64,000 nucleotides of DNA from JBBQNR01 sp038330145 (lineage in GTDB: Bacteria > Actinomycetota > Thermoleophilia > Solirubrobacterales > JBBDJG01). The notes under the pieces are model-generated. The model worked only from the letters and a program-made list of their open reading frames with translations, ran no database searches and had not been told where the DNA came from. This document shows, in pieces, positions 1-8,986 of this stretch. The stretch is taken from positions 26,845 to 90,844 of the forward strand of contig JBBQNR010000004.1 of the NCBI GenBank assembly GCA_038330145.1. Reading direction: 5' to 3'. Positions within the stretch are counted from its first letter, which is position 1, and each line of letters begins with the position of its first letter. The position numbers and the translations under genes are program-made.

Positions 1-9
1 CCGAGCAAG

Positions 10-1566
10 CTATCGAACGGGCGGATAGCCGGCGGACGTGGACGCTGCCGCGCCAGGCCGCCGCACCAGGTCCACGAAGGCGGTGCTGACGCTGGGCCAG
101 AAGCGCAATGCGAGAGCGCAGTAGACGAGCGCTCCGGCCAGCGCCGACCCGAGCGCCGCGGCCCAGCCGGGATCGCTGCCCAGAGGCAGGCGCAGAAGCA
201 GGAAGACGGTCGCGAAGGCGAACGCCGGAGCGGCGCGCCGCAGCGCCCCGAACGCGACCGCCGCCGCTCGCGGGCCGTAGGCGGTCCGCATCACGAGCGC
301 GCACATGACGACCGCCGACGCGAAATGGCCGGCCGCCACCGCGCGGGGTCCCAGCGTCGAGAGCGGGATCACGATCGCCGCGTGCACGGCGATTCCCGCC
401 AGCGCCGTCAGCAGGTACTGGCGCCAGCGTCCGAGCGCCAGCGACACCATCGCCGCCAGCACCATCAACGCCGCCGGCACGATCATGGCGCAGAGCCAGA
501 GGCCGACGTCGAACAGCAGGCCGATCGTGGAGTCCGACATCGAACCGGCGAAGATCGCCTCGAGCAACGGCCGGCCGTCCGCTGCATAGGCGAACAGCAG
601 CGGCGCCACGACGGCCAGTGCGTAGGGAGCGACGCGCAGGAAGTGGCGCTCGGCCGCGTCCTTGCCCTCGCTCGCGAGCCGGCTGACGAGGTCGGGCAGC
701 GTCACCAGCCCCAGCGGCAGCGAGCTGATGGTGAGGATCACGGTCGCCATGAAGTAGGCGTACGAGTAGGCGGTGATCGCGCCGGCATGACTGGAGATGG
801 TCGCGAGGCTGATGGCGAGGTTGATCTGGAGCGCCATGCCGATCGAAGCCCCCGCAAGCAGCGCCAGCGCGAGCCGCCACAGCTCGCGCTCGCGCAGCCA
901 GCTCGGTCGTAGGCGCAGCCGGATCCCGAACCGGCGCAGGTAGAGCGCATGCCCGGCTCCCAGCACGACGGCGCCGGCGAGCAGGCCTAAGGCTCCGCCG
1001 AGAATGCCGATCGCCTCCAGCAGCACCGCCGAGCAGGCGAGTGCAACCACCCCCGAGGCGACGTAGAGGGTGGCCGAGAACAGGAAGCGCCGGCCGGCGG
1101 TGAGCGCCGCCGACGCCGACGCCGCCTGCAGCTGCATGTACGCGGCCGGTGACAGGATCAGCACCGTCAGCACGGCGGTCCAGCGATCGTCCGCGGGCAG
1201 CCCGTGAGTGAGGGCCTGGCCCGCGATCGGGGAGACCAGCAGCAGGACACCGAGAGCCACCAGCCCGATCAGCCGAATGCGCGACAGCACCTCCGCCACG
1301 CGGGCGCGAAAGCCCTGGTCGGTCTCGGCGTGACCGAGCAGCGGCACCACCGACGCTCGCATCGAGGCTCCGAAACCCGCGAACACGAAGTAGATCGAAT
1401 AACCGGCGAGGAAGGCGTCGGTGTCGTTGCCCTCGCCAATGATGAACACGACCAGCAACGCCTGCCCCGCGCCCATCAGCGCGGCCAGCAGCAGGCTGGC
1501 CGAGACGATCACCGAACTGTGCGAGAGACTGGTCTCGGACAGCAGCAGCGAACGATCTTCGTTCAC
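10..1566 (-). CDS. MOP-superfamily flippase (MurJ/Wzx-like)
   Basis: A 518-residue polytopic inner-membrane protein with about 14 hydrophobic segments and almost no soluble part, as in MviN/MurJ and Wzx lipid-linked glycan flippases. The N-terminal stretch with GNDTDAFLAGY followed by a small-residue helix resembles the first two helices of MurJ-like proteins. It probably flips an undecaprenyl-linked oligosaccharide made by the neighbouring glycosyltransferases. The start is a GTG that overlaps the TGA of the upstream glycosyltransferase gene (GTGA), so the two are translationally coupled. The family is clear. Whether the substrate is lipid II or an exopolysaccharide unit cannot be told, though the glycan context favours the latter. 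Confidence 0.8.
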   Translation of the reverse strand: MNEDRSLLLSETSLSHSSVIVSASLLLAALMGAGQALLVVFIIGEGNDTDAFLAGYSIYFVFAGFGASMRASVVPLLGHAETDQGFRARVAEVLSRIRLIGLVALGVLLLVSPIAGQALTHGLPADDRWTAVLTVLILSPAAYMQLQAASASAALTAGRRFLFSATLYVASGVVALACSAVLLEAIGILGGALGLLAGAVVLGAGHALYLRRFGIRLRLRPSWLRERELWRLALALLAGASIGMALQINLAISLATISSHAGAITAYSYAYFMATVILTISSLPLGLVTLPDLVSRLASEGKDAAERHFLRVAPYALAVVAPLLFAYAADGRPLLEAIFAGSMSDSTIGLLFDVGLWLCAMIVPAALMVLAAMVSLALGRWRQYLLTALAGIAVHAAIVIPLSTLGPRAVAAGHFASAVVMCALVMRTAYGPRAAAVAFGALRRAAPAFAFATVFLLLRLPLGSDPGWAAALGSALAGALVYCALALRFWPSVSTAFVDLVRRPGAAASTSAGYPPVR

Positions 1567-2699
1567 GTCGCGGCGGGGTGCGCGCGGGCCGGGTGCGCGC
1601 GCGCCGGCTGCGCGCAGGCCACCAGCCGGTCGAGCACCGCCTCTGCGCTGTGCTCCCAGGCGAGCCCGCGGGACAGCTCACGCCCACGCACGCGCAGGGT
1701 CTCGCGCTTGTCCGCGGCCGCCAGCAGCTCCTCCAGTGCGTCACGGATGTCCATCACGTCGAGGGGATTCACGTAGCGGGCCCCGTCCCCTGCCACCTCG
1801 GGCAGGCTCGACACGTTCGAGGTGATGACCGGCGCGCCGGACCGCATCGCCTCGACCAGCGGCAACCCGAAGCCCTCGTAGAGCGACGGGTAGCAGAAGA
1901 CTGTGCAGGCCTGATACAGCGCGACGAGATCTTCCTCCGGAACGTAGCCGAGCAGCTTCACGAGGTCGGGATGGAGGCTGGCGCTGCGAAGTGTCTCCTT
2001 CATCCGCCATCCCTCGGGACCGGTGAACACGAGCTGGTGCGAGTCGCGCAGCGGCCCGGGCAGCCCCGAGAAGGCCTCGATCAACCGCGGCACGTTCTTG
2101 CGTGGCTCGAGTGTCGACGTCAGCAGCACGAACGGGCGGCCGAGGCCATAGCGGCTGCGAACCCGTTCCAGCTCCTCGTCGCTGCAGGTGCGCGAGAAGC
2201 GCCGGCTCGCCGCGAGCGGGATCACGGTCGTCTTTCCCGCCGCGGCCGGAAAGCGCGACAGGAGATCACGCTCGGTGGCGCGCGAGATGCAGATCACCGC
2301 TCTGGCCCGGCGCAGGCCGCGGCGGATGGTCGCGCGCTCGATCAGGCTCGCCCGCCGCTGGGGCGCCGCTCCGGGAACGAAGGCGACCATGTCATAGACG
2401 AGCTGCACACTGGGAATGCTCGTGAACCACGGTGTCAGGTAGCTGTTGGTGGAGAGGAAGACATCGCAATCGCGACTTGCGAGAGCGGCTGTGTGCAGGT
2501 GCCAGAACGGCTCGCGAGTGCCCACGGGGCGCCAGCTGAAGCGCTCGTCGAGAAGCAGCTCCGGCGCGGGATCGCGGCAGTAGAGGACGAAGTGGTGATC
2601 GTGGTCCAGACGCGCCAGCGCCTCCAGCAACTCTCGCGCGACGCGGCCACGCCCGGCCCTCTCGCCGGCGGCCGCGCGTGCGTCGATCCCGATCTTCAT
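1563..2699 (-). CDS. GT4-family glycosyltransferase
   Basis: A 378-residue GT-B glycosyltransferase, cytoplasmic or membrane-associated, that should transfer a sugar from a nucleotide donor to a growing glycan. The N-terminus begins MKIGIDARAAAGERAGRGR, a typical start for GT4 enzymes. The C-terminal half has the donor-binding ExxxxxxxE signature in YEGFGLPLVEAM, followed by SGAPVITSNVSSLPEVAG. The gene overlaps the flippase gene by 4 bp, forming a two-gene minus-strand operon. It is divergent from the next GT4 gene with only about 14 bp between starts. Sugar specificity cannot be read from the sequence. Confidence 0.9.
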   Translation of the reverse strand: MKIGIDARAAAGERAGRGRVARELLEALARLDHDHHFVLYCRDPAPELLLDERFSWRPVGTREPFWHLHTAALASRDCDVFLSTNSYLTPWFTSIPSVQLVYDMVAFVPGAAPQRRASLIERATIRRGLRRARAVICISRATERDLLSRFPAAAGKTTVIPLAASRRFSRTCSDEELERVRSRYGLGRPFVLLTSTLEPRKNVPRLIEAFSGLPGPLRDSHQLVFTGPEGWRMKETLRSASLHPDLVKLLGYVPEEDLVALYQACTVFCYPSLYEGFGLPLVEAMRSGAPVITSNVSSLPEVAGDGARYVNPLDVMDIRDALEELLAAADKRETLRVRGRELSRGLAWEHSAEAVLDRLVACAQPARAHPARAHPAAT

Positions 2700-2713
2700 G
2701 GACGATACCCGTC

Positions 2714-3853
2714 GTGAGTAGTCGCCACATCGGCCTCAACCTGATCTACCTCGTGCCCGGGGAGACCGGCGGCACGGAGGTCGTCGCCCGTGAGCTGCTG
2801 CCCGAATTGATCGCGGCGCGACCGCAGTTCCGGTTCACGCTGTTCGTGAATCGCGAGACGGCCGAGTCCGGTGACGGGTTCTTCCAGCAGCTCGCTCCCT
2901 GTGTGACGGTTCCCGTGCGCGCGCGCCGGCGAGCCGATTGGGTGCGCGGTGAGCAGCAGCTGCTGCCTCGGCTCGCCCGCGCCGCCGGCGTCGACCTCGT
3001 TCACAGCCTCGCCAACACCGGCCCCGCCTGGGGCCGGTTCCGACGCGTTGTGACGATTCACGACCTCATCCACCGTGTCCATCGTGAAGCACACTTCGGC
3101 CTACGTGGGCTGGGCATGGGGATGCTAGTGTCGCTCGCGGCGCGCAGGTCGGATCGCGTGATCGCCGATTCCCGCAGCACGCGCGAGGATTTGGAGCGCC
3201 TGCTCGGCCTCGACCCGTCGAAGATCGACGTGGCTCCGCTGGGAGTCCGCGCCGCCACGGCGCAGGGATCCCTGGGGGAGGAGGAGGTTCGCCGCCGCCA
3301 GCGGCTGGGGGACCGGAAGATCCTGCTCAGCGTCTCGGCCAAGCGGCCGCACAAGAACCTGGCGCGGCTGCTGGAGGCGATGTCGCTGCTGCCCGCCGGG
3401 GAGCGGCCGGTCCTGGTGCTGCCCGGCTACCCAACGCCCTACGAGCAGGAGCTGCGCCGGCGGGCATCGGAGCTGGGCCTGGCCGAGGACGTGCGGCTGC
3501 TCGGCTGGCTCCCGGACGAGGAGCTGGAGGGCCATTACGCCGCCGCGGCCTGCTTCGTGTTCCCGTCCCTCTACGAGGGCTTCGGGCTGCCGGTGCTGGA
3601 GGCGATGGCGCGCGGCGTGCCCGTCGCCTGCTCCGGGCGCGGGTCGCTGGCCGAGGTCGCGGGCGAGGCGGCGGAGCTGTTCGACCCCGAGGACCCGGCC
3701 GACATCGCCCGAGCGGTGACCCACATTCTTGGTGATCCGGGGCTTGCCGAGCGGCTGCGCGCCGCCGGCCGCGCGCAGGCCGCGCGCTTCTCGTGGCAGC
3801 AGACCGCCGCCGCGACGCTGGAGAGCTACGAGCGCGCGCTCGGGCTCGGCTGA
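2714..3853 (+). CDS. GT4-family glycosyltransferase
   Basis: A retaining GT-B glycosyltransferase of about 379 residues. It starts SSRHIGLNLIYLVPGETGG, with the GG acceptor-loop motif near residue 17, and carries SAKRPHKNLARLLEA at the domain junction. YEGFGLPVLEAMARGVPV is the E-x7-E donor site. I chose the GTG at 2714 because the homologous region begins there; an in-frame start at 2678 would run into the divergent gene. The 3' end overlaps the opposite-strand FkbM gene by 28 bp. It resembles the GT4 gene at 4701-5831 (same PHKN and EGFGLPVLEAM blocks), which suggests a local duplication. Confidence 0.88.
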   Translation: MSSRHIGLNLIYLVPGETGGTEVVARELLPELIAARPQFRFTLFVNRETAESGDGFFQQLAPCVTVPVRARRRADWVRGEQQLLPRLARAAGVDLVHSLANTGPAWGRFRRVVTIHDLIHRVHREAHFGLRGLGMGMLVSLAARRSDRVIADSRSTREDLERLLGLDPSKIDVAPLGVRAATAQGSLGEEEVRRRQRLGDRKILLSVSAKRPHKNLARLLEAMSLLPAGERPVLVLPGYPTPYEQELRRRASELGLAEDVRLLGWLPDEELEGHYAAAACFVFPSLYEGFGLPVLEAMARGVPVACSGRGSLAEVAGEAAELFDPEDPADIARAVTHILGDPGLAERLRAAGRAQAARFSWQQTAAATLESYERALGLG

Positions 3854-4704
3854 CTGTCCCGCCACGCCCACAGCATCCCCACGCAGTCACGCTCGCGGTG
3901 GAAGATCGGCGCCACCGAGTAGCCGGAGCGCTCGAGCAGCTCGATCGCATGCCGGCGCGGGTCCGGCTGCGAGCAGAGATGCGGGTGGTACTCGAGCACC
4001 AGCGCGCGCGCCGGAACGGAGGCGAAGCGCTCGTCCTCCATGATCGCCCACTCGCCACCCTCGATGTCGATCTTGAGCAGGTCGACCTCGCGCAGGTACG
4101 GAAAGACGTCGAGCGCGGGAACGCTGGTCGTGCCGGGCGGCCGCTCGCCCACCGCTGCGACGTGAGAGATGGCGCCCTGCGCGGCGACGAACTCGAGCGT
4201 GCCGTCACGCGTCCACGCGCAGGCCTCGATCCGCTGCCACGTGCGCTCGCGCCCGTTCGACTCGACGCAGCATGCGAGCAGGCGCGCGTTGTCGCGATCC
4301 GGCTCGAACGCGGTTATGCGCGCGTCCGGATAGCGGTCGACGGCGTGGGCGCCGAAGAGGCCGATGTTCGCGCCCAGGTCGACGACGTCGAGTTTCGGCT
4401 CCGATCCTCCGAGCGCCGCCTCCACCTGTGGAGGCGGGTCGTAGAGCCGCTGCGAGAACACCTCGTCGAGCGCCCACACGTCCTCGGTGCTGTGTCGAAG
4501 GCAGACCATCACGCCGGTCCCGCGCACCCGGTAGCGGCCGGTCACCCGCCGTCCTCGCAGCTCGCGCGACGCGAACGCCCATCGCTCCTGCACCAGGCTC
4601 GCCCGCAGCGCGAATGCGACCCGGCGCAGCGGCCCCAGCGCGGCCAGGCGCCGCACAGCCGAGATTCCGGCGAGACGCCGCATCTGCGACAGCAGCCGGC
4701 TCAT
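3826..4704 (-). CDS. FkbM-family SAM-dependent methyltransferase
   Basis: A 292-residue class I methyltransferase of the FkbM type, likely O-methylating a sugar hydroxyl of the surface glycan. SAM-binding motif I is VVDLGANIGLFGAH (residues 107-120), followed by the acidic loop TAFEPDRDNARLL (131-143) and the FkbM hallmark LLKIDIEGGEWAIM (209-222). The ATG at 4704 overlaps the TGA of the upstream glycosyltransferase (ATGA), giving a coupled two-gene unit. Its 3' end overlaps the convergent GT4 gene by 28 bp. The first 85 residues are Arg-rich and not recognised. Confidence 0.88.
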   Translation of the reverse strand: MSRLLSQMRRLAGISAVRRLAALGPLRRVAFALRASLVQERWAFASRELRGRRVTGRYRVRGTGVMVCLRHSTEDVWALDEVFSQRLYDPPPQVEAALGGSEPKLDVVDLGANIGLFGAHAVDRYPDARITAFEPDRDNARLLACCVESNGRERTWQRIEACAWTRDGTLEFVAAQGAISHVAAVGERPPGTTSVPALDVFPYLREVDLLKIDIEGGEWAIMEDERFASVPARALVLEYHPHLCSQPDPRRHAIELLERSGYSVAPIFHRERDCVGMLWAWRDSQPSPSARS

Positions 4705-5831
4705 GCCCTGTCGCGCAGGGCGCGCTCGTAGGCCTCGAACGTGCCGTGGGCGGCGTCGCGCCAGCTGTAGTGGGAGGCGTGCTCGCGTCCGCGAGCGCGC
4801 AACGAGTCGTCGTCGAGGGCCGCAACGATTGCGGCCGCCGCCGAGCCGGGGTCGTGCGGATCGAAATAGAGCACCGCGTCGCCGCACACCTCTCGCAGGA
4901 CGGGAATGTCGGAGCACGCCACCGGAACCGCTCGCTGCATCGCCTCCAGAACCGGCAATCCAAATCCCTCGGCAAGGGTCGGGAACGCGAAGCACCCGGC
5001 CAGTCGCCAGAGCGTCTCGAGCTCGTCGTCGGCCACGTAGCCGGGGAACCGCACCCTCGCCGCCACGCCGTACTCCTGCGCAAGCGTGCGCAGCAGCTGC
5101 TCGTAGGGCTCGGGATGACCGGCCAGCACCAGCACGACGTCGTTCGGCAGCTGCGGCAACGCGCGGATCAGCAGCTCCTGGTTCTTGTGCGGGCGCTTTG
5201 CCGCCACGCACAGCACCACGCGAGAGTTGCCGAGCGCATGGCGCTCCCGCAGCTCGGCCTCGGGCGCCGGCTCGACGTCGGCCGGGCGGCCGACGCCGTG
5301 CGGGACGATCGAGAAGGCCGACGGGTCGAGGCCGAGCACCGAGCAGATCTCGTCGCGAACCGCACCGGCCGCGGTGATCAGCGCGCTCGCCCTGCGGGCG
5401 GCTCGTGCCGTGATCTGGCGCATGCCCACCGTGGTGACGAGGCCGAAGGTGCGGTGCCTGAAGAAGGTGACGTCGTGGAGGGTGATGACGGAGGGCGCCC
5501 CCGCCCGGATCGGCGCAACCGTCGCCAGGCTGTGAACGAGGTCCCAATCGCGGCGACGGGCCAGGCTCGGCAGCAGCGCCTGCTCGGCCAGCGCCCGGCG
5601 CAGGCGCTGGCCCTCGTCCACCGGCAGCGTCAGCAGCTCGACCTGATCCCTCCAGCCGTCCCTCTCCAGCGCGGCCGCTCCCCTGCGCGTGGTGACGACC
5701 GTGAAGCGCGTGCCGGGGTACTCCGAGACAAGCGCGGGCGCGAGTTGTCGAAGGTACGTCTCAGGACCGCCGGAGACGCCGGGGTCGAGGAAAAGTGCGT
5801 TCAGCGCGACGCTGCGAATCGGACTTCTCAC
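4701..5831 (-). CDS. GT4-family glycosyltransferase
   Basis: A 376-residue GT-B enzyme. The N-terminal acceptor loop is FLDPGVSGGPETYLRQLAP, the junction reads CVAAKRPHKNQELLIRAL, and the donor site is AEGFGLPVLEAMQRAVPVAC followed by a DPHDPGSAAAAI tail. It closely follows the layout of the GT4 protein at 2714-3853, so these are probably paralogues acting on different linkages of one glycan. It is the first gene of a minus-strand pair with the FkbM methyltransferase. The GTG start faces the methyltransferase gene at 5858 across a 26-bp divergent gap. Confidence 0.9.
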   Translation of the reverse strand: MRSPIRSVALNALFLDPGVSGGPETYLRQLAPALVSEYPGTRFTVVTTRRGAAALERDGWRDQVELLTLPVDEGQRLRRALAEQALLPSLARRRDWDLVHSLATVAPIRAGAPSVITLHDVTFFRHRTFGLVTTVGMRQITARAARRASALITAAGAVRDEICSVLGLDPSAFSIVPHGVGRPADVEPAPEAELRERHALGNSRVVLCVAAKRPHKNQELLIRALPQLPNDVVLVLAGHPEPYEQLLRTLAQEYGVAARVRFPGYVADDELETLWRLAGCFAFPTLAEGFGLPVLEAMQRAVPVACSDIPVLREVCGDAVLYFDPHDPGSAAAAIVAALDDDSLRARGREHASHYSWRDAAHGTFEAYERALRDRA

Positions 5832-5839
5832 GCGGGCGG

Positions 5840-5846
5840 TACCGTA
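5840..5846. promoter_or_regulatory. Overlapping divergent -10-like elements
   Basis: In the 26-bp gap between divergent genes the bases TACCGTA read as TACCGT on the plus strand (12 nt before the ATG at 5858) and TACGGT on the minus strand (9 nt before the GTG at 5831). Both fit the TANNNT -10 pattern, and the short distances imply leaderless or near-leaderless mRNAs. No Shine-Dalgarno sequence is visible for either gene. Inference only. Confidence 0.35.
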
Positions 5847-5857
5847 ACCGCTGCCGG

Positions 5858-6451
5858 ATGGGTTACTTCGACTGGCACGAGCAGCCCGGTTACTACCGGG
5901 ACGTGACGCGCCACTTCGCCGCCGACGCCGAGATCCTCGACGTCGGCTGCGGGAGCGCGTGGCTCGCCGACCACTTCGCCAACTACACGGGCGTCGACGG
6001 CGCGCCAGAGGCGGTCGCGGCCGCTCACGAGCGCGGCCGTGCTGCCGCGCTGGTGAATGTGGAGGAGGGGTTGCCGTTCGAGGATTCGAGCTTCGACGGC
6101 GTCATCCTCAAGGACGTGCTCGAGCACCTCGACGACGCCGTCGCCGCCGTGCGCGAGGTGCGCCGTGTCCTGAGACCGGGCGGGCAGGTGTTCGCCTCGT
6201 CCCCCGACGCGCAGCGCTGGGTGTGGGACGACTACACGCACGTGCGCCCCTTCACGCGCAAGTCGTTCCGGTTGCTGTTCGCGGACCAGGGATTCGATGT
6301 CGAGCGGGTCAGCTACGAGATGGTCGCCCCCGGCACCGGCGTGATCTCGCGCTACACGAGGCGCAAGCGGCGCCCGATGCTGCTCTCCCTGCTGGCATGG
6401 CTGCCGTTCATGCGGCGCAACGTCTGGGTGCTGGCGTCGCGCCCGCGTTAG
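5858..6451 (+). CDS. Class I SAM-dependent methyltransferase
   Basis: A protein of about 197 residues with a methyltransferase-11 type fold. Motif I is EILDVGCGSAWLADHF (residues 25-40), an acidic GVDGAPEAV follows, and post-motif II reads ILKDVLEHLDD with REVRRVLRPGGQVF after it. The C-terminus (RYTRRKRRPM onward) is basic and ends in a hydrophobic stretch that could lie on the membrane. The ATG at 5858 fits the fold and the predicted divergent promoter; upstream in-frame codons extend into the opposite gene. The likely substrate is a sugar or lipid-linked glycan, from context only. Confidence 0.85.
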   Translation: MGYFDWHEQPGYYRDVTRHFAADAEILDVGCGSAWLADHFANYTGVDGAPEAVAAAHERGRAAALVNVEEGLPFEDSSFDGVILKDVLEHLDDAVAAVREVRRVLRPGGQVFASSPDAQRWVWDDYTHVRPFTRKSFRLLFADQGFDVERVSYEMVAPGTGVISRYTRRKRRPMLLSLLAWLPFMRRNVWVLASRPR

Positions 6452-6552
6452 CGGTCCTGAGGCAGGTCAGTTAGCGCCGGCGGTCGGTCGGAAACGCTCC
6501 GCAAGTGGCTTCGTCGGAACGCTCGGCCGGTGGCGCTTCGCGGAACGCTCGC

Positions 6553-7725
6553 TTAGCGGTAGGCCTCTTCGACCGCGGCCAGTGAGCTCTCGATCGACAG
6601 CTCGTGCTCGTGCTCGCGATACCAGCGCAGGGTCGAGCGGCGCAGGGCCTGGCCGGCGTCGATGGCGTCGAGCACGCGCGCCGCAACCTGCTCGGGTTCG
6701 GCGGAGACGGCGATGAAGCCGTTCACGCCCGGCTCGATCAGCTCGGTTGCAGCGTTGTCCGGGCTGTCCACGACCACCGCGGGCGTGCCGAGCGCGACCG
6801 CCTCGACCACCACCAGCCCGTAGCCCTCTCGCATCGACGGCAGCAGCACGCAGGCCGCCGCCGCCATTCCCTGCCTGACCTGGTCCGCCGACGCCCGGCC
6901 CGGCAGCTCGACCGCGCCGTCGAGTCCCAGCTCGGCGACGCGCCGGCGCACCGCCTCCAGCTCGGGTCCGTCGCCGAACATCACGCAGCGCAGCTCCGGG
7001 CTTCGCCGCCGCGCGGCCGCCACCACGTCGGGCACGATCCTGACCCGCTTCTCGGGGATGTGACGGCCCGCGAACACGACCAGAGGTGCTCGCGCGGCAT
7101 CGGCATCTGCCTCGGCGGTGCCCCCGTCCCCGCCCTCACCGTCGGACGCCGAGCCGCCGGCGTAGATGCCGGTCAACCGCGTCAGCGGCGCGCGGTGCCC
7201 CTGCTCCAGCAGCCGCCGCTCGTGCAGACGCGAGAAGGCGAAGCTGCGATCGGGCAGCCGTATGCAGAAGCGCTGCACGGCGTGGCCGATTCGTCCTCCG
7301 CCGGGCCCGAGGTACTCGATCCAGTAGTCGCGGCTCCAGAGCTCGAACCAGTCCACCACCAGCCGCCCCCGGCGGCGGATCCGCATCGCGAGCCAGGCAC
7401 CGACCAGCGAGAAGTACGGGAACGAGCAGCTGTGCACGACGTCGTAGCGGCCTCCGTGGCGCAGCAGGTGCCAGAAGACTCCGATCCCGAAACGCACCGG
7501 CGGCCAGATCCGGCGCCTGCCCGAGCGCGTATAGAGGCTCGCCGCTCCGCTGACCGCGATCGTGCGGAAGGGTGTCTCCGGGCCGCGCTCCCGATCCCAC
7601 TGGAGCCGCGTCAGATAGGTGACCTCGTGCCGGCCCTCGAGCCGCTCGGCCAGGGCGCGGTACCAGCGCTCCGCTCCTCCGACGGTGTTCGGGTACAGGC
7701 AGTCGTAGACGATCGCGATCCGCAC
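6553..7725 (-). CDS. GT4-family glycosyltransferase
   Basis: A 390-residue GT-B glycosyltransferase. It begins RIAIVYDCLYPNTVGGAERW, with the GGAE acceptor loop typical of GT4 enzymes. A bacterial GT4 junction FAGRHIPEKRVRIVPD sits near the middle. The C-terminal donor site is REGYGLVVVEAVALGTPAVV. The GTG start at 7725 was chosen because conserved sequence begins there and a TAGAGT hexamer lies 8 nt upstream. A short Asp/Gly/Ala-rich insertion (SASDGEGGDGGTAEADADA) separates the two Rossmann domains. The preceding 100-bp gap holds no gene. Confidence 0.9.
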   Translation of the reverse strand: MRIAIVYDCLYPNTVGGAERWYRALAERLEGRHEVTYLTRLQWDRERGPETPFRTIAVSGAASLYTRSGRRRIWPPVRFGIGVFWHLLRHGGRYDVVHSCSFPYFSLVGAWLAMRIRRRGRLVVDWFELWSRDYWIEYLGPGGGRIGHAVQRFCIRLPDRSFAFSRLHERRLLEQGHRAPLTRLTGIYAGGSASDGEGGDGGTAEADADAARAPLVVFAGRHIPEKRVRIVPDVVAAARRRSPELRCVMFGDGPELEAVRRRVAELGLDGAVELPGRASADQVRQGMAAAACVLLPSMREGYGLVVVEAVALGTPAVVVDSPDNAATELIEPGVNGFIAVSAEPEQVAARVLDAIDAGQALRRSTLRWYREHEHELSIESSLAAVEEAYR

Positions 7726-7733
7726 GGATCGCA

Positions 7734-7739
7734 ACTCTA
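7734..7739 (-). promoter_or_regulatory. -10-like hexamer (TAGAGT), leaderless start
   Basis: TAGAGT on the minus strand ends 8 nt before the GTG at 7725, placing transcription initiation at or next to the start codon. No ribosome-binding site is visible. Inference from spacing. Confidence 0.3.
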
Positions 7740-7772
7740 CGGGTGCCTGGCGGTCGGGACCGCGGCCTGGGC

Positions 7773-7778
7773 TACGAT
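7773..7778 (+). promoter_or_regulatory. -10-like hexamer (TACGAT)
   Basis: TACGAT lies 13 nt upstream of the ATG at 7792, so the leader would be only a few nucleotides long. A weak GGGGAG lies between the two. Together with the minus-strand TAGAGT it would form a divergent promoter pair. Confidence 0.3.
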
Positions 7779-7791
7779 TTCGGGGAGCCGG

Positions 7792-8970
7792 ATGGCCACC
7801 ACAACCCAGAGCGCCACTCAACAGCCCGGCCAGGAAACTCTCGACGTCTCCGTCGTGATCCCGTGCCTGAACGAGGCCGAGACGATTGCGACCTGCATTC
7901 GCAAGGCCAAGCGCTCGATGGAGCGCGACGGCCTCAGCGGTGAGGTAATCGTGGTCGACAACGGCTCCAGCGACGGGTCGGACGTGATCGCCGCCGACGA
8001 GGGCGCCCGCGTCGTGCGCGAGTCGCGGCGCGGCTACGGCAACGCCTACCTGGCCGGCTTCGCCAGCGCGGAGGGCCGCTACATCGTGATGGCCGACGGC
8101 GACGACACCTACGACTTCGACCTGGTCGGGCGGTTCGTCCAGCCTCTGCAGGAAGGCGCGGACATGGTGATGGGGTCACGCCTGAAGGGGACGATCCACA
8201 AGGGAGCGATGCCGCCGCTGCACCGCTACCTCGGCAACCCCGTGCTGACCGGGCTGCTGAACCTGATGTACCGCAGCGGCGTCAGCGATGCGCACTGCGG
8301 CATGCGCGCGTTCCGGCGCGACGCGCTGGAGCGGCTCGATCTGCGCATGCCCGGGATGGAGTTCGCGTCCGAGATGGTGATCAGGGCCTCGAAGGCCGGC
8401 CTTCAGATCGAGGAGATCCCGATCGAGTACCACCCTCGCAAGGGCGAGTCGAAGCTGAACTCGTTCCGGGACGGCTGGCGGCATCTTCGCTTCCTGCTCG
8501 TTCACAGCCCGACGCACCTGTTCCTGATCCCGGGTCTGCTGCTGTGCTTCTTCGGCGTGGTCGGGATGGCAGCGGTGCTGGCCAACCTCAGCTTCCTCGG
8601 CCGGCAGTGGGACCTGCACGCGATGATCGCCGCCTCGATGGTGACGATCGCCGGAGGCCAGGTCGTCGCCCTCGGCCTGGTTGCGCGCGCCTATGGCGTG
8701 CACCACCTCGGCGACCGCGACCCGATGTTCGAGCGCTGGGAGAGCCGCTACCGGCTCGAGCACGGCCTGCTCGCGGGCGCGATGCTGCTGCTCGCTGGGC
8801 TCACGATCGCCACCGTCGTGCTGGTCAAGTGGTTCGATCGCGGCCTGGGAGCGCTGGGCGAGGAGCAGCTGGCGGTGCTGTCGCTGACGCTGATCGTGAT
8901 CGGAATGCAGGTGGTGTTCACCTCGTTCCTGATCAGCATCGTGGGCCTTCGGCGCCGCACCGATACCTGA
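7792..8970 (+). CDS. GT2 polyprenyl-phosphate glycosyltransferase with membrane tail
   Basis: A 392-residue GT-A (GT2) protein of the DPM1/GtrB type, which typically charges polyprenyl phosphate with a sugar. The catalytic domain spans about residues 17-240: SVVIPCLNEAETI, VIVVDNGSSDGSD and the metal-binding MADGDDTYDFD (100-110), then GMRAFRRDALERL and YHPRKGESKLNSF. About four transmembrane helices follow, with the short loop VHHLGDRDPMFERWE. The ATG at 7792 is where the family sequence begins. It lies 16 bp ahead of a large membrane protein gene, so the pair may make and use one lipid-linked sugar. Confidence 0.9.
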   Translation: MATTTQSATQQPGQETLDVSVVIPCLNEAETIATCIRKAKRSMERDGLSGEVIVVDNGSSDGSDVIAADEGARVVRESRRGYGNAYLAGFASAEGRYIVMADGDDTYDFDLVGRFVQPLQEGADMVMGSRLKGTIHKGAMPPLHRYLGNPVLTGLLNLMYRSGVSDAHCGMRAFRRDALERLDLRMPGMEFASEMVIRASKAGLQIEEIPIEYHPRKGESKLNSFRDGWRHLRFLLVHSPTHLFLIPGLLLCFFGVVGMAAVLANLSFLGRQWDLHAMIAASMVTIAGGQVVALGLVARAYGVHHLGDRDPMFERWESRYRLEHGLLAGAMLLLAGLTIATVVLVKWFDRGLGALGEEQLAVLSLTLIVIGMQVVFTSFLISIVGLRRRTDT

Positions 8971-8986
8971 GCCCGACCGGGCATCG

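Noticed and set aside
6452..6552. Three imperfect copies of GGAACGCTC in a 100-bp gap, considered as a repeat array or regulatory site
   Set aside because: Copies are short, irregularly spaced and partly mismatched; there is no spacer regularity.
6604..7791. Plus-strand N-terminal extension of the DPM-like gene
   Set aside because: The frame is open but runs opposite the GT4 gene at 6553-7725; GT2 homology begins at the ATG at 7792.
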